Below, piece after piece: positions 21,905-32,301 of a stretch of DNA of 64,000 nt. Origin of the DNA: Nocardia jiangxiensis NBRC 101359 (lineage in GTDB: Bacteria; Actinomycetota; Actinomycetes; Mycobacteriales; Mycobacteriaceae); assembly GCF_000308615.1 (NCBI RefSeq), contig NZ_BAGB01000061.1, positions 124,001 through 188,000 on the forward strand. Direction: 5' to 3'. The notes beneath the pieces are model-generated. The model was not told the origin of the DNA. It saw nothing but the letters and a program-made list of their open reading frames with translations, and did no database searches. The translations under genes and the position numbers were made by a program. Position 1 is the first letter of the stretch; each line of letters starts with the position of its first letter.

Positions 21905-21917
21905 CCAAAAGGACGTG

Positions 21918-23138
21918 ATGACCGTGTATCCGAATCAGGGGAGCAGGCCCGGACAACCGGGCCCGTACGGAGCACCTTATGGCCCGTATGCGCCGCAGGG
22001 TGGCCATCCACCGCGTATGCCGCAGGACCGTCGGCCACGTCACGGGCTGGGTTTCACCGTCGTGGCCGCGATCGTGCTGGCCCTGGCGGTCACCATCGGC
22101 ATGGTCGCGGCACGTCTGAGCACGAACGGCGCGGTCACGCGATCGCCGATGGCGCAGTCGCCGGGCATCGTGTCGCAGCCGGTCGATTCGCAGACCAGCA
22201 CCGCCGATCTCACCGCCGCGGCGAACAAGGTCGTGCCCGGAATCGTCAACGTCGACACCCAGCTGGGCCTGCAGAACGGTGAGGGCGCGGGCACCGGAAT
22301 CGTACTCACCTCCGATGGCGAGATCCTGACGAACAACCACGTCGTGGAGGGCGCCACCAAGATCTCGGTCACCGACCTGGGCAACGGCCGGACCTATCCC
22401 GCGACGGTGGTCGGTTACGACCGCTCCGACGACCTCGCGATGGTGAAGTTGTCCGGCGCATCGGGTCTGCAGACCGCTCCCCTGGGCAATTCGGATCGAG
22501 TAGCGGTCGGCGACGCCATCGTGGGCCTGGGCAATGCGGGCGGCACCGGCAGCCCGACCGCGGCCGCCGGGCAGGTCACCGGGTTGGACCGGTCGATCAC
22601 CGCGAGTGACGAGGCGGCCGGCGCCTCGGAGAAGCTGACCGGACTCATCCAGGTCGCGGCGAACATCCAGCCGGGCGATTCGGGTGGTCCGCTGATCAAC
22701 AGTGCGGGACAGGTCGTCGGCGTGGACACCGCCGCCTCCCAGGGCTTCCGCTTCGGCACCGTGAGCACGCAGGGCGGTGGGGAGGGCTTCGCCATCCCGA
22801 TCAACAAGGCGCTGACCATCGCCAAGCAGATTCAGTCGGGTAAGAGCTCGAGCACCGTCCACATCGGTCGGTCCGCCTTCCTCGGCGTCACGGTGACCGA
22901 CGCCGACGGCGGTGCACTGGTCCGCAATATCGTCAGCGACGGCCCCGCCGAACAACTGGGCCTGACCCCGGGCGACGTGATCACCGGCGTCGACGGCACC
23001 ACGATCGGTTCGGCTCTGGAGCTCACCGACGCGATGGACCAGCACCACCCCGGCGACACGGTGACGCTGAAGTTCGCCGACCAGTCCGGGCAGGCCCAGT
23101 CGGCCAAGACGAAACTCGCCCAGGGCCCGGTCGGCTGA
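21918..23138 (+). CDS. HtrA/PepD-like membrane serine protease with PDZ domain
   Basis: 406 residues from the ATG at 21918 (a GTG one codon earlier is also open; AAAAGGA spacing favours the ATG). A Pro/Gly/Tyr-rich cytoplasmic head is followed by one membrane helix (GFTVVAAIVLALAVTIGMVAA) and an extracytoplasmic trypsin-like domain with His141 (TNNHVVEG), Asp172 (DDLAMVKL) and Ser255 (PGDSGGPL). A C-terminal PDZ domain follows (FLGVTVTDADGGALVRNIVSDGPAEQLGLTPGDVITGVDG). Such proteases handle misfolded envelope proteins. Mycobacterial PepD is under MprAB/SigE control; here the gene is separate from any two-component system. A strong terminator follows. Confidence 0.93.
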   Translation: MTVYPNQGSRPGQPGPYGAPYGPYAPQGGHPPRMPQDRRPRHGLGFTVVAAIVLALAVTIGMVAARLSTNGAVTRSPMAQSPGIVSQPVDSQTSTADLTAAANKVVPGIVNVDTQLGLQNGEGAGTGIVLTSDGEILTNNHVVEGATKISVTDLGNGRTYPATVVGYDRSDDLAMVKLSGASGLQTAPLGNSDRVAVGDAIVGLGNAGGTGSPTAAAGQVTGLDRSITASDEAAGASEKLTGLIQVAANIQPGDSGGPLINSAGQVVGVDTAASQGFRFGTVSTQGGGEGFAIPINKALTIAKQIQSGKSSSTVHIGRSAFLGVTVTDADGGALVRNIVSDGPAEQLGLTPGDVITGVDGTTIGSALELTDAMDQHHPGDTVTLKFADQSGQAQSAKTKLAQGPVG

Positions 23139-23157
23139 TCGAGCACCGGCACGCGAT

Positions 23158-23193
23158 ACGGACCGGCACCGCACATTCGGTGCCGGTCCGTTT
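23158..23193 (+). terminator. Rho-independent terminator of the HtrA-like gene
   Basis: Arms ACGGACCGGCACCG and CGGTGCCGGTCCGT form a perfect 14-bp stem with a 6-nt loop, followed by TTTCCGTT. Confidence 0.85.
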
Positions 23194-23606
23194 CCGTTGG
23201 AACGATTCTCGAAGAATGTCGACAATCCGATTGTTCGCCCGACATCGACCGCCGAGTCGATCTTCTACTACTGCAACATTTTTCGAGTCACGGCGGCGTG
23301 GACGTCATCCCCCGTGCGTCGAAATTTCCGCCGCCCCGGGCCCGATGGGCCACTTCTGTTTGACGTGATGCCCGCATGGGTACTCGGACACAATGACGGC
23401 AAGACGGGGTCCGATCCAATTGCCAACGCCCGGAAGCCGTTTCGATCACGTAGCCGCCGGATACCTGTATCGACGAGGATATCGGGACACTCCGCCAGCG
23501 GCAAGAGATACGGATAGCGCTCAGCACAACACCGACCGCACTGCGATATCCGCGATGACGGCCCCGAATCGACAGGCTGGATCCAGGGGTCGAGAGGAGA
23601 CAGGTC
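23194..23606 (+). other. Intergenic leader region of the ATP-grasp gene
   Basis: No convincing gene was found in the 468 bp between the HtrA-like and ATP-grasp genes. After the terminator the stretch is less GC-rich than its surroundings (for example 23210-23290). It contains a 13-bp palindrome, ACAATC-C-GATTGT at 23222-23234, and a TTGACG hexamer at 23360-23365 that could be a -35 element. Short open frames here lack a ribosome site and coding bias. The long distance leaves room for a promoter plus a leader of 100-200 nt. Confidence 0.5.
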
Positions 23607-24854
23607 TTGTCGACTTCAACACGGGGATCGGCGATCCGAAACCCGGACAAAGGTTATATCGCCCTGCTGGGCTGGAGTCTGAACGCCGTCGAAGCGGTGG
23701 ATCGTTTCGACCGGCGCTACGTCGTGGTGGCTCCGGAGTGGGCGGAGGAATACTGTACCGAACACGAGATCCCTTATATTCTCTGGAATTTCGAGCGACT
23801 CAACGATCGCTCGATGGAGATCGCCGAGACGTTGAAGGCCAGGGGGGTCGACGTCGCCATTCCGATCTTCGAGGAGACCGTGGAGTGGGCCGGCGCGATC
23901 AACTCCGTGCTGCTGGACAATCCGCGCCTGCTGGGGCAGGCGATGCTGCTGCGCGACAAGTCGCTGATGAAGCGCCGCGCACAGCTCGGCGGTATCCGGG
24001 TGGGCATCTTCGAGGAGGCCCACGAGCGCGACGACGTCATCCGCTTCCTCAAGCGGGTCAACCAGACTCTGCTCAAGCTCGACGGCGACCCCAACGATCC
24101 GATCCACCTCAAGGCATTCGACAAGGCGGGTTGTCTCGGGCATCGGGTCATCCGCACACCCGACGAGATCGATTCGATTCCCGACGAGGAATTCCCGGTC
24201 CTGATGGAATCCCATCTGGACGGTTGGGAATTCGCGGTCGAAGCGTGGATCCACAACGGCAAGATCTGTTTCCTGAACATCTCCGAATATGTGACTCTCG
24301 GATATTCGGTATTCGTTCCGGCGACGCCGGAGCTGGAACAGTACCGACCGGAGATAACCCGGCAGATCGAGAAGTTGATCAAGACATTCGACATCGATTT
24401 CGGATTCGTCCACCCCGAATACTTCGTGACCAGCGACGGCGAGATGTATTTCGGCGAGGTCGCCTACCGGCCACCGGGATTCAAGGTGTTCGAACTGCTC
24501 GAGCGGTGCTACGGATTCAACGCGTACCACGCGCTGGTTCTGGCCTTCGACCCGAAGACGACCACCGAGGAGATCGAGGCTTTCTTCCCGAAGGAGGTGG
24601 TGGACGCGAAAGGGCATGCGGGCTGCTTCGGAGTTTATCCGCGCCGACGCGTGGTGAGCCGCTTGGCCATGCCCGAGGAGACCGAGGAGCATGACTACTT
24701 CGATTCCCACGAACTCACTCCGCCGCTGGAAGAAATGGTGACCAAACGCACTGCGTTCGGAAACCATTGGGGCGTACTGTACTTCTTCGGAGAGGACCCG
24801 TACACTCTCCGAAATCTGTTGAAGCGACAGGAAGAACTCGACTTCTACATTTGA
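23607..24854 (+). CDS. ATP-grasp domain ligase of unknown substrate
   Basis: 415 residues starting at TTG 23607, supported by GAGAGGAGA at 23592-23600. Features of the ATP-grasp fold: an N-terminal pre-ATP-grasp region (GYIALLGWSLNAVEAVDRFDRRYVVVAP), a hinge with MESHLDGWEFAVEAW (Glu201, Glu208), and metal/ATP ligands in GFVHPEYFVTSDGEMYFGEVAYRPPGFK (Glu271, Glu284, Arg288). Such enzymes make an acyl-phosphate and join a carboxylate to an amine or thiol. Closest families by eye are carboxylate-amine ligases, not biotin or purine enzymes. The C-terminal ~90 residues (RRRVVSRLAMPEETEEHDYF...) are family-specific. It is followed after 39 bp by a putative thiol hydrolase and is likely cotranscribed with it. 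Confidence 0.85.
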   Translation: MSTSTRGSAIRNPDKGYIALLGWSLNAVEAVDRFDRRYVVVAPEWAEEYCTEHEIPYILWNFERLNDRSMEIAETLKARGVDVAIPIFEETVEWAGAINSVLLDNPRLLGQAMLLRDKSLMKRRAQLGGIRVGIFEEAHERDDVIRFLKRVNQTLLKLDGDPNDPIHLKAFDKAGCLGHRVIRTPDEIDSIPDEEFPVLMESHLDGWEFAVEAWIHNGKICFLNISEYVTLGYSVFVPATPELEQYRPEITRQIEKLIKTFDIDFGFVHPEYFVTSDGEMYFGEVAYRPPGFKVFELLERCYGFNAYHALVLAFDPKTTTEEIEAFFPKEVVDAKGHAGCFGVYPRRRVVSRLAMPEETEEHDYFDSHELTPPLEEMVTKRTAFGNHWGVLYFFGEDPYTLRNLLKRQEELDFYI

Positions 24855-24893
24855 ATCCGTTCGTCGGTAACGGCTCACGGGAAGGCCCGGAGA

Positions 24894-26891
<1,998 letters not shown>

Positions 26892-26928
26892 CGCACCGCA
26901 ACGCGATTCACGACGCACCGATTCGTCG

Positions 26929-26965
26929 CGAACGGCCCACCCGCAGTGCGCGGATGGGCCGTTCG
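26929..26965. terminator. Bidirectional hairpin terminator
   Basis: CGAACGGCCCA and TGGGCCGTTCG form perfect 11-bp arms with a 15-nt loop, followed by TTTCG, between the convergent 665-residue gene and fadD. Confidence 0.7.
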
Positions 26966-26994
26966 TTTCGAGATCTGTTGTCCGACAGCTGGAC

Positions 26995-28785
26995 TCAGCT
27001 GTAGATGGCCTCCACGTCGGAGGCGTAGTTCTTCATCACGACCGCGCGCTTGAGGGACATCTTGGGGGTGAGTTCGCCGCCCTCCTCGGTCCAATCGATC
27101 GACAGGATGCGGATCTTCTTGATGGCCTCGGCGTGCGAGACCAACTTGTTGGTGTCCGCGACCGCGGCGTCGATCTCGGCGACCAGATCCGGGTTCTCGA
27201 TCAGCTTCTCGATCGGAGTGTCGGCGGGCAGGTTGTGGCGTTCCTTCCAGCCGGGCAGCGCCTCGGCGTCGAGGGTGATCAGCGCGCCGATGAACGGCTT
27301 ACTGTCGCCGACGACCATGACCTGGCTGATCAGCGGGTTCGCGCGCAGCGAATCCTCGAGCATGGCCGGGGAGACGTTCTTACCGCCCGCGGTGACCAGG
27401 ATTTCCTTCTTGCGGCCGGTGATGGTGATGAAACCGTCGGCATCGATCGCACCCAGGTCGCCGGTCTTGAACCAGCCCTCGGCGAAGGCGTCCTCGGTGG
27501 CCGCGTCGTTACCCCAGTAGCCGGAGAATACGACCGGGCCGCGCAGCAGCAGCTCGCCGTCCTCGGCGACCTTCGCACCGTGACCGGGCAGCGGGCGGCC
27601 GACCGTGCCGATGCGGGTGTGCTGGCGGGTGTTCACCGCGACCGCGGCGGTGGTCTCGGTCAGGCCGTAGCCCTCGTGGATGGTGACCCCGACGCCGCGG
27701 AAGAAATGTCCGAGGCGCGCGTTCAGCGGGCCGCCGCCGGAGACCGCGGAATCGCACCGTCCGCCCATCGCCTCGCGCAGCTTGCCGTAGACCAGCTTGT
27801 CGAAGACCGCGTGCTTGAGTTTGAGCACCAGACCGGGCCCGCCGTTGTCCAGGGCCTGGCTGTAGGCGACGGCGGTATCGGCCGCGGCGTCGAAGATCCC
27901 GCCCTTGCCGCCGTCGTGCGCCTTCTGCTTCGCGCCGTTGAACACCTTCTCGAATACGCGCGGCACCGAGAGGATGAAATCGGGCTTGTACTGGCCGAAC
28001 TGCTCGACCAGGGTGGACCAGTCGGCGGTGTGCGCGACGGTGACACCGGCGTCGAACGCGGCCAGCGCCACCGCCCGCGCGAAGACGTGGGCCAGCGGCA
28101 GGAACAGCAGCGAACGCTTACCCGGCCGCAGATCCTGCGGCATGACCGCGCGGTCCGCGGCGGATTCGGCATAGAGATTCGAATGCGAGAGCATGACGCC
28201 CTTGGGGCGTCCGGTGGTGCCCGAGGTGTAGATCAGGGTGGCCGGGGAGGCCGCCTTGACCTGTGCGCGACGCTCGTGCACGACCGCATCGTCGAGATCC
28301 GCACCGCGACGGGTGAATTCCTCGACCGCGCCCTCGCTCAGCAGCAGGGTTTCCTTCAATTCCGGCAGCGCCGACTCGATCTCGCCGATCGTCGCGCGCT
28401 GCTTGGGCGTCTCGACGACGAGCAGTTTGGTCGCCGAATCCTGCAGGATCCACTTGGCCTGCTCGGCCGAGGAGCTGTCGAAGATGGCGACGGTGCAACC
28501 GCCCGCGGCCCAGATCGCAAAATCCAGGACGACCCAGTCGTACTGGGTCGAGGCCAGGATCGCGACGCGATCGCCGAGTTCGATGCCGGTGGCGATCAGC
28601 CCCTTCGCCACGCCGGTGACGGCCTGTGCGAACTGCTTGGCAGTCACATCGGTCCAGCCGCCCTTACCGTCCGGCCTGTTGAACACCACCAGGCCGGGCG
28701 TGCGCTCGGCATGCCGGAAGACGCCGTCGGAGACGTTGATGTCTTCAGGGATGGTGTAGGTAGCCGGGACTTCGAACTCTCGCAT
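26995..28785 (-). CDS. Long-chain fatty-acid--CoA ligase (FadD15-like)
   Basis: 596 residues from the ATG at 28785, with GGAAGGG 6 nt upstream; this start gives MREFEVPATYTIPEDINVSD, which resembles the N-terminus of mycobacterial FadD15 (from memory). It activates fatty acids to acyl-CoA via acyl-AMP. Canonical motifs are complete: YTSGTTGRPKGVMLSH, GYGLTETTAAVAVN, FKTGDLGAIDADGFITITGRKKEILVTAGGKNVSP. This contrasts with the truncated relative at 2977. A 14-bp palindrome 20 bp upstream is a candidate operator. It lies downstream of, but is separate from, the monooxygenase-SDR-esterase operon. Confidence 0.93.
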   Translation of the reverse strand: MREFEVPATYTIPEDINVSDGVFRHAERTPGLVVFNRPDGKGGWTDVTAKQFAQAVTGVAKGLIATGIELGDRVAILASTQYDWVVLDFAIWAAGGCTVAIFDSSSAEQAKWILQDSATKLLVVETPKQRATIGEIESALPELKETLLLSEGAVEEFTRRGADLDDAVVHERRAQVKAASPATLIYTSGTTGRPKGVMLSHSNLYAESAADRAVMPQDLRPGKRSLLFLPLAHVFARAVALAAFDAGVTVAHTADWSTLVEQFGQYKPDFILSVPRVFEKVFNGAKQKAHDGGKGGIFDAAADTAVAYSQALDNGGPGLVLKLKHAVFDKLVYGKLREAMGGRCDSAVSGGGPLNARLGHFFRGVGVTIHEGYGLTETTAAVAVNTRQHTRIGTVGRPLPGHGAKVAEDGELLLRGPVVFSGYWGNDAATEDAFAEGWFKTGDLGAIDADGFITITGRKKEILVTAGGKNVSPAMLEDSLRANPLISQVMVVGDSKPFIGALITLDAEALPGWKERHNLPADTPIEKLIENPDLVAEIDAAVADTNKLVSHAEAIKKIRILSIDWTEEGGELTPKMSLKRAVVMKNYASDVEAIYS

Positions 28786-28804
28786 CGGTGCCCTTCCACG
28801 TGGT

Positions 28805-28818
28805 TTACTCACCAGTAA
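28805..28818. promoter_or_regulatory. Candidate operator of fadD
   Basis: TTACT-cacc-AGTAA is a perfect palindrome with 5-bp arms, 19 bp upstream of the fadD start codon. This size and position suit a TetR-family repressor of fatty-acid genes. The cognate regulator is unknown; the operator of the TetR gene at 32302 has a different sequence. Confidence 0.45.
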
Positions 28819-28908
28819 TTTACGCTAGCCGCCGCAACGGCCGACGCGGGACCGCCGCATCGGCCACGACCGGGCCGTCTTCCGGCGCCGGATCGTCCGC
28901 ACCTCATC

Positions 28909-29817
28909 CTATGGTCGGGTTTGCGCAGGTTGCAGCGATTCGTCGAGGAAGTCGGCGAGCTCGCGCACCGCGGCCGCCGCCGGGGCGACCAGCGAAGCCT
29001 GCAGCTGGGCCACATGCCACAGTCCGCGCGTCACCGAGAACTTCGTCGGCACACCGGCCTCGTCCAATGCCACCACCAGACGGGTGCACTGGGTGTACAG
29101 CATCTCGCCCCGGTCCGCCTGGACGTAGGTCCGCGGCAATCCGCTCAACTCACCCAGCAGCGGCGCGTAACCGGGATCCAGACCGTCACCGGCACCGAGA
29201 TAGGCCTCGGCGCAGGCCCGCGACCACGGACGGCTGACCACCAGATCGCGCTCCCGCGGGGCGGATTCGTTCGGATCGGACCACGGCGCGATCAGACCCA
29301 GTGCGGCGGGCCGGATTCCGTGCTCGTCGATCAGGCGGCGAGCCAGCGCCAACGACAGCCCGCCACCGGCCGAATCACCCGCTACCGCAAGGTTTTCCGG
29401 CTGCAACCCGGTGGACAGCAGCTCCAGGTAGGCGGCCTCGGCGTCGTCGAGGGCGGCCGGATACGGATGTTCGGGCGCGAGCCGATAGTCCGGCAGATAG
29501 ACCGGACGGCCGAGTTCGCGGGCCAGATGCGCGGCCAGCGAACGATGCGTGGCGATCGAACCGATGGTGTAGCCGCCGCCGTGCAGATACAGCAGCGCCC
29601 CCGAACCGGTACCCGAACCGGAGGTGATCCGCTCGGCCGGACGACCGCCCAGGCGCAACCGGTCCACCCCGGTGCCCGGCGGCAGCACCTGCAGCGCCGA
29701 GCCGGCGTCCAGCAGCGCGCGCTGCACACCCCACGGCAGGCGGGCGTGCATCGCATATCGGAACATCGGGTGCAGCACCGCGCGGGCGATCGGCAGCGGC
29801 AACGAAACAGCGGGCAT
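28909..29817 (-). CDS. Alpha/beta hydrolase (HSL-type esterase)
   Basis: 302 residues from the ATG at 29817, chosen because GAGGA lies 8 nt upstream; an ATG at 29832 has no ribosome site. The hormone-sensitive-lipase signature HGGGYTIGS provides the oxyanion hole, GDSAGGGLS the nucleophile Ser, and RGLWHVAQL the catalytic His; the acid is probably in ADRGEML. It is the third gene of an operon after the SDR, where it would hydrolyse the ester formed by the Baeyer-Villiger monooxygenase. LipR in the mycobacterial mymA operon occupies a similar place. Confidence 0.87.
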   Translation of the reverse strand: MPAVSLPLPIARAVLHPMFRYAMHARLPWGVQRALLDAGSALQVLPPGTGVDRLRLGGRPAERITSGSGTGSGALLYLHGGGYTIGSIATHRSLAAHLARELGRPVYLPDYRLAPEHPYPAALDDAEAAYLELLSTGLQPENLAVAGDSAGGGLSLALARRLIDEHGIRPAALGLIAPWSDPNESAPRERDLVVSRPWSRACAEAYLGAGDGLDPGYAPLLGELSGLPRTYVQADRGEMLYTQCTRLVVALDEAGVPTKFSVTRGLWHVAQLQASLVAPAAAAVRELADFLDESLQPAQTRP

Positions 29818-29836
29818 CGCGGGAATCCTCATCCGA

Positions 29837-30667
29837 TCAGGGCAGGAACCGCCGGTTCACCAGAGTGGCGATCCGCTGGTAATACGAGCCGGTGGTGCGC
29901 ACGAACAGATCCAGAGCCTTTGCCTCCCAGCCGATCAGCACCCGGCCGTGTCCCTTGGCGACACCGTCGGTGATGGTCTGCGCGGCCATCTCCGGAGTGT
30001 GCAGGGCCAGCTGCTTGTCGAAGAACGAGGCGAACTGCTTGGCGTCGATCCCCTCGGCGTAGGTGGCGTTGCGCGCCACGGCGGTCTTGATGCCGCCGGG
30101 GTGCACACAGGTGACCTTGACCGGCTGCTTGCGCGCCATCATCTCCTGGCGCAGCGACTCGGTGAAGCCGCGCACCGCGAACTTCGCAGCGTTGTAAGCA
30201 CTTTGGCCGGGGACCGCGATGAGCCCGAACAGGCTGGACACGTTGATCACGTGTCCAGCACCGGATTCGACCAGATGCGGCAGAAATGCCTTGGTGCCGT
30301 TGACGACTCCCCAGAAGTCGACGTCCATGATCCGCTCGATGTCCTTGAACTGCGAGTCGATCACCTCGCCGTGGAAGGCGATGCCGGCGTTGTTGTAGAT
30401 CTGGTGGACGACGCCGTAGTGCTTCTTCACCTCGTCGGCGTAGAACAGTACGGCCTCGCGCTCGGCGACGTTGAGCCGATCGGATCGAACCTGCGCGCCC
30501 AGTGCCTCACAGCGTCGGACGGTTTCGGCCAGCCCCTCGGTATCGATGTCGGAGAGAGCGAGTTTCGCGCCGCGGCGGGCCAGATTCTCCGCCAGCGCGC
30601 GCCCGATGCCCGATCCGGCGCCGGTGATCACACAGACCTTGCCGGTGAAGTACGCGTCGTTGCTCAC
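29837..30667 (-). CDS. Short-chain dehydrogenase/reductase
   Basis: 276 residues. Classical SDR layout: cofactor loop VCVITGAGSGIGRALA near residue 12, DID after the second strand (which favours NAD), NNAGIAFHG, and the active-site NVSSLFGLIAVPGQSAYNAAKFAV with Ser, Tyr and Lys. It overlaps the monooxygenase gene upstream by 4 bp, so translation is coupled, and is followed 19 bp later by an esterase. It probably interconverts an alcohol and the ketone substrate of the monooxygenase. Confidence 0.9.
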   Translation of the reverse strand: MSNDAYFTGKVCVITGAGSGIGRALAENLARRGAKLALSDIDTEGLAETVRRCEALGAQVRSDRLNVAEREAVLFYADEVKKHYGVVHQIYNNAGIAFHGEVIDSQFKDIERIMDVDFWGVVNGTKAFLPHLVESGAGHVINVSSLFGLIAVPGQSAYNAAKFAVRGFTESLRQEMMARKQPVKVTCVHPGGIKTAVARNATYAEGIDAKQFASFFDKQLALHTPEMAAQTITDGVAKGHGRVLIGWEAKALDLFVRTTGSYYQRIATLVNRRFLP

Positions 30668-32232
30668 TGTCCTGCTACCACTTTCGCTTCGGGCCGCCCC
30701 TGGGCCCCGGATGTTTCGGAGTTCGCCGCGGTGCTGGTCCGATAGGCCGCGACATCGAAGGTTTCCAGCAACCTACGGAATCGGAACGTGAAATCGGGCC
30801 ACAGCGTGGTGTTGTTGCCGTGCTTGTCCAGATACCAGCTCGCGCAGCCGCCGGTGCTCCACACACTGCCGACCAGCTTGTCCTGCAGTGCGCTGTTGAA
30901 CGTGTCCTGCGTGTCCTTGTGCACCTCGACGGTGCGCAGATCCATCCGATCGAAGGTGGCGACCGCGTCGGCGACGTAGTTGATCTGCGATTCGATCATG
31001 TACACCATCGAGGTGTGCCCCAGGCCGACGTTCGGGCCGAGCAGGAAGAACATGTTGGGGAAGTTGGCGATCGCCGAACCCTTGTACGCCTGCTGACCGC
31101 CCTCGTCGAAGACCTCGGTCAGGGTGCGTCCGTCGCGACCCGAAATCGTCTCGTACACAGGCGAATCGGTGACGTGGAAGCCGGTGGCCACGATGATGGC
31201 GTCGACCTCGCGCTCGGCGCCGTCCTTGGTGACCACCGATCCGGGGCGGATCTCGGCGATGCCGTCGGTGACCACGTCGACGTTGTCGCGGCCCAGCGCC
31301 GGGTAGTACTCGTTGGAGATCAGCATGCGCTTGCAGCCGATGCGGAAGTTCGGGGTGACCTTCTCGCGCAGTGCGCGATCGCGCACCTCGTAGCGCAGCT
31401 TGGCGCGGGCGATGGTCTCCAGCGCCAGCATCGCGGGCGGGAATTTGGCCAGGCCGACGACCTGGGTCTCGCGGGCGGCGTAGATGGCCGCGCGGGACAA
31501 CTTCTGTACGCCCGGAACGTATTTGAAGGCCAGCCGCTCGGGCAGCGTGTACGGCCGGTCCATCCGCGGCAGCAGCCACGGCGCGGTGCGCTGGTACAGA
31601 TCCAGGTGCGCGACCTTCGGCGCGATCGAGGGCACGATCTGGATCGCCGAGGCGCCCGTGCCGATCACCGCGACGCGCTTACCCGCCAGATCCGCATCGT
31701 GATCCCAGCGCGCGGAGTGGAAGATCTGCCCCTCGAAGGTGTTGATGCCCTTGATATCCGGCAGATTCGGCTCGCACAGCGCGCCGACCGCGGAGATCAG
31801 GATGTCGGCGGTGAACTCACCCTTGCTGGTGTGCACCTCCCAGCGGGCCTGCTCCTCGTTCCAGCTCGCGCCGGTCATCTCGCAGTCGAACAGGTGCTTG
31901 TCGCGCACGCCGTACCGCTGTGCCACGCCCTGGATGTAACTCTGGATCTCGGGCTGCCTGGAGAACGACCGCGACCAATCCGGGTTGAGCGCGAAGGAGT
32001 ACGAGTACAGGTGCGAGGGCACATCGCAGGCCGCACCGGGATAGGTGTTGTCCCGCCAGGTGCCGCCGACGTCGCCGCCGCGCTCGAGCACCAGATAGTC
32101 CTGCACCCCCTGCTGGCTGAGCCGGATGGCCATGCCCAGTCCGGAAAAGCCACTGCCGACGATCAGGACGTGGACGTGGCGGGCCGGTTCCCCCTGATCA
32201 CCGACACCACTGTCTGTAACCTTGCGACTCAT
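30664..32232 (-). CDS. Flavin-containing Baeyer-Villiger-type monooxygenase
   Basis: 522 residues. The first Rossmann motif is VLIVGSGFSGLGMAIRL and the second is VIGTGASAIQIVP. Between them FEGQIFHSARWDHD fits the Baeyer-Villiger fingerprint FxGxxxHxxxW. GGTWRDNTYPGAACDVPSHLYSYSF is typical of EtaA/MymA-type enzymes. It inserts oxygen next to a carbonyl, converting ketones to esters, with FAD and NADPH. First gene of the operon with SDR and esterase; its promoter has TTGACT, a 17-nt spacer, TAGGCT, then 7 nt to the ATG, giving a leaderless message. The -35 lies inside the operator of the divergent TetR gene. Confidence 0.93.
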   Translation of the reverse strand: MSRKVTDSGVGDQGEPARHVHVLIVGSGFSGLGMAIRLSQQGVQDYLVLERGGDVGGTWRDNTYPGAACDVPSHLYSYSFALNPDWSRSFSRQPEIQSYIQGVAQRYGVRDKHLFDCEMTGASWNEEQARWEVHTSKGEFTADILISAVGALCEPNLPDIKGINTFEGQIFHSARWDHDADLAGKRVAVIGTGASAIQIVPSIAPKVAHLDLYQRTAPWLLPRMDRPYTLPERLAFKYVPGVQKLSRAAIYAARETQVVGLAKFPPAMLALETIARAKLRYEVRDRALREKVTPNFRIGCKRMLISNEYYPALGRDNVDVVTDGIAEIRPGSVVTKDGAEREVDAIIVATGFHVTDSPVYETISGRDGRTLTEVFDEGGQQAYKGSAIANFPNMFFLLGPNVGLGHTSMVYMIESQINYVADAVATFDRMDLRTVEVHKDTQDTFNSALQDKLVGSVWSTGGCASWYLDKHGNNTTLWPDFTFRFRRLLETFDVAAYRTSTAANSETSGAQGRPEAKVVAGQ

Positions 32233-32239
32233 GTATCCG

Positions 32240-32268
32240 AGCCTAAGCGCTTATTGAGCCGGAGTCAA
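32240..32268 (-). promoter_or_regulatory. Leaderless promoter of the monooxygenase operon
   Basis: On the minus strand the -35 TTGACT (32268-32263), a 17-nt spacer and the -10 TAGGCT (32245-32240) are followed by 7 nt and the ATG at 32232. This is close to an ideal housekeeping promoter. Confidence 0.75.
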
Positions 32269-32280
32269 CAGTATTGACTC
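32262..32280. promoter_or_regulatory. TetR operator between the monooxygenase operon and tetR
   Basis: GAGTCAAcagtaTTGACTC is a perfect 7-bp inverted repeat. It covers the -35 of the monooxygenase promoter and lies about 20 nt upstream of the tetR GTG, so one dimer could block both promoters. Confidence 0.72.
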
Positions 32281-32288
32281 GCGTTCAG

Positions 32289-32294
32289 TAGGAT
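32289..32294 (+). promoter_or_regulatory. -10 element, leaderless promoter of tetR
   Basis: TAGGAT is followed by 7 nt and GTG at 32302. The ATG at 32293 overlaps this hexamer and is therefore an unlikely start. Confidence 0.55.
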
Positions 32295-32301
32295 GGTCCC
32301 C

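Noticed and set aside
23197..23517. 106-residue open frame between the HtrA-like and ATP-grasp genes, considered as a peptide substrate of the ATP-grasp enzyme
   Set aside because: It begins at a TTG inside the terminator tail, has no ribosome site, weak codon bias and no recognisable leader/core layout.
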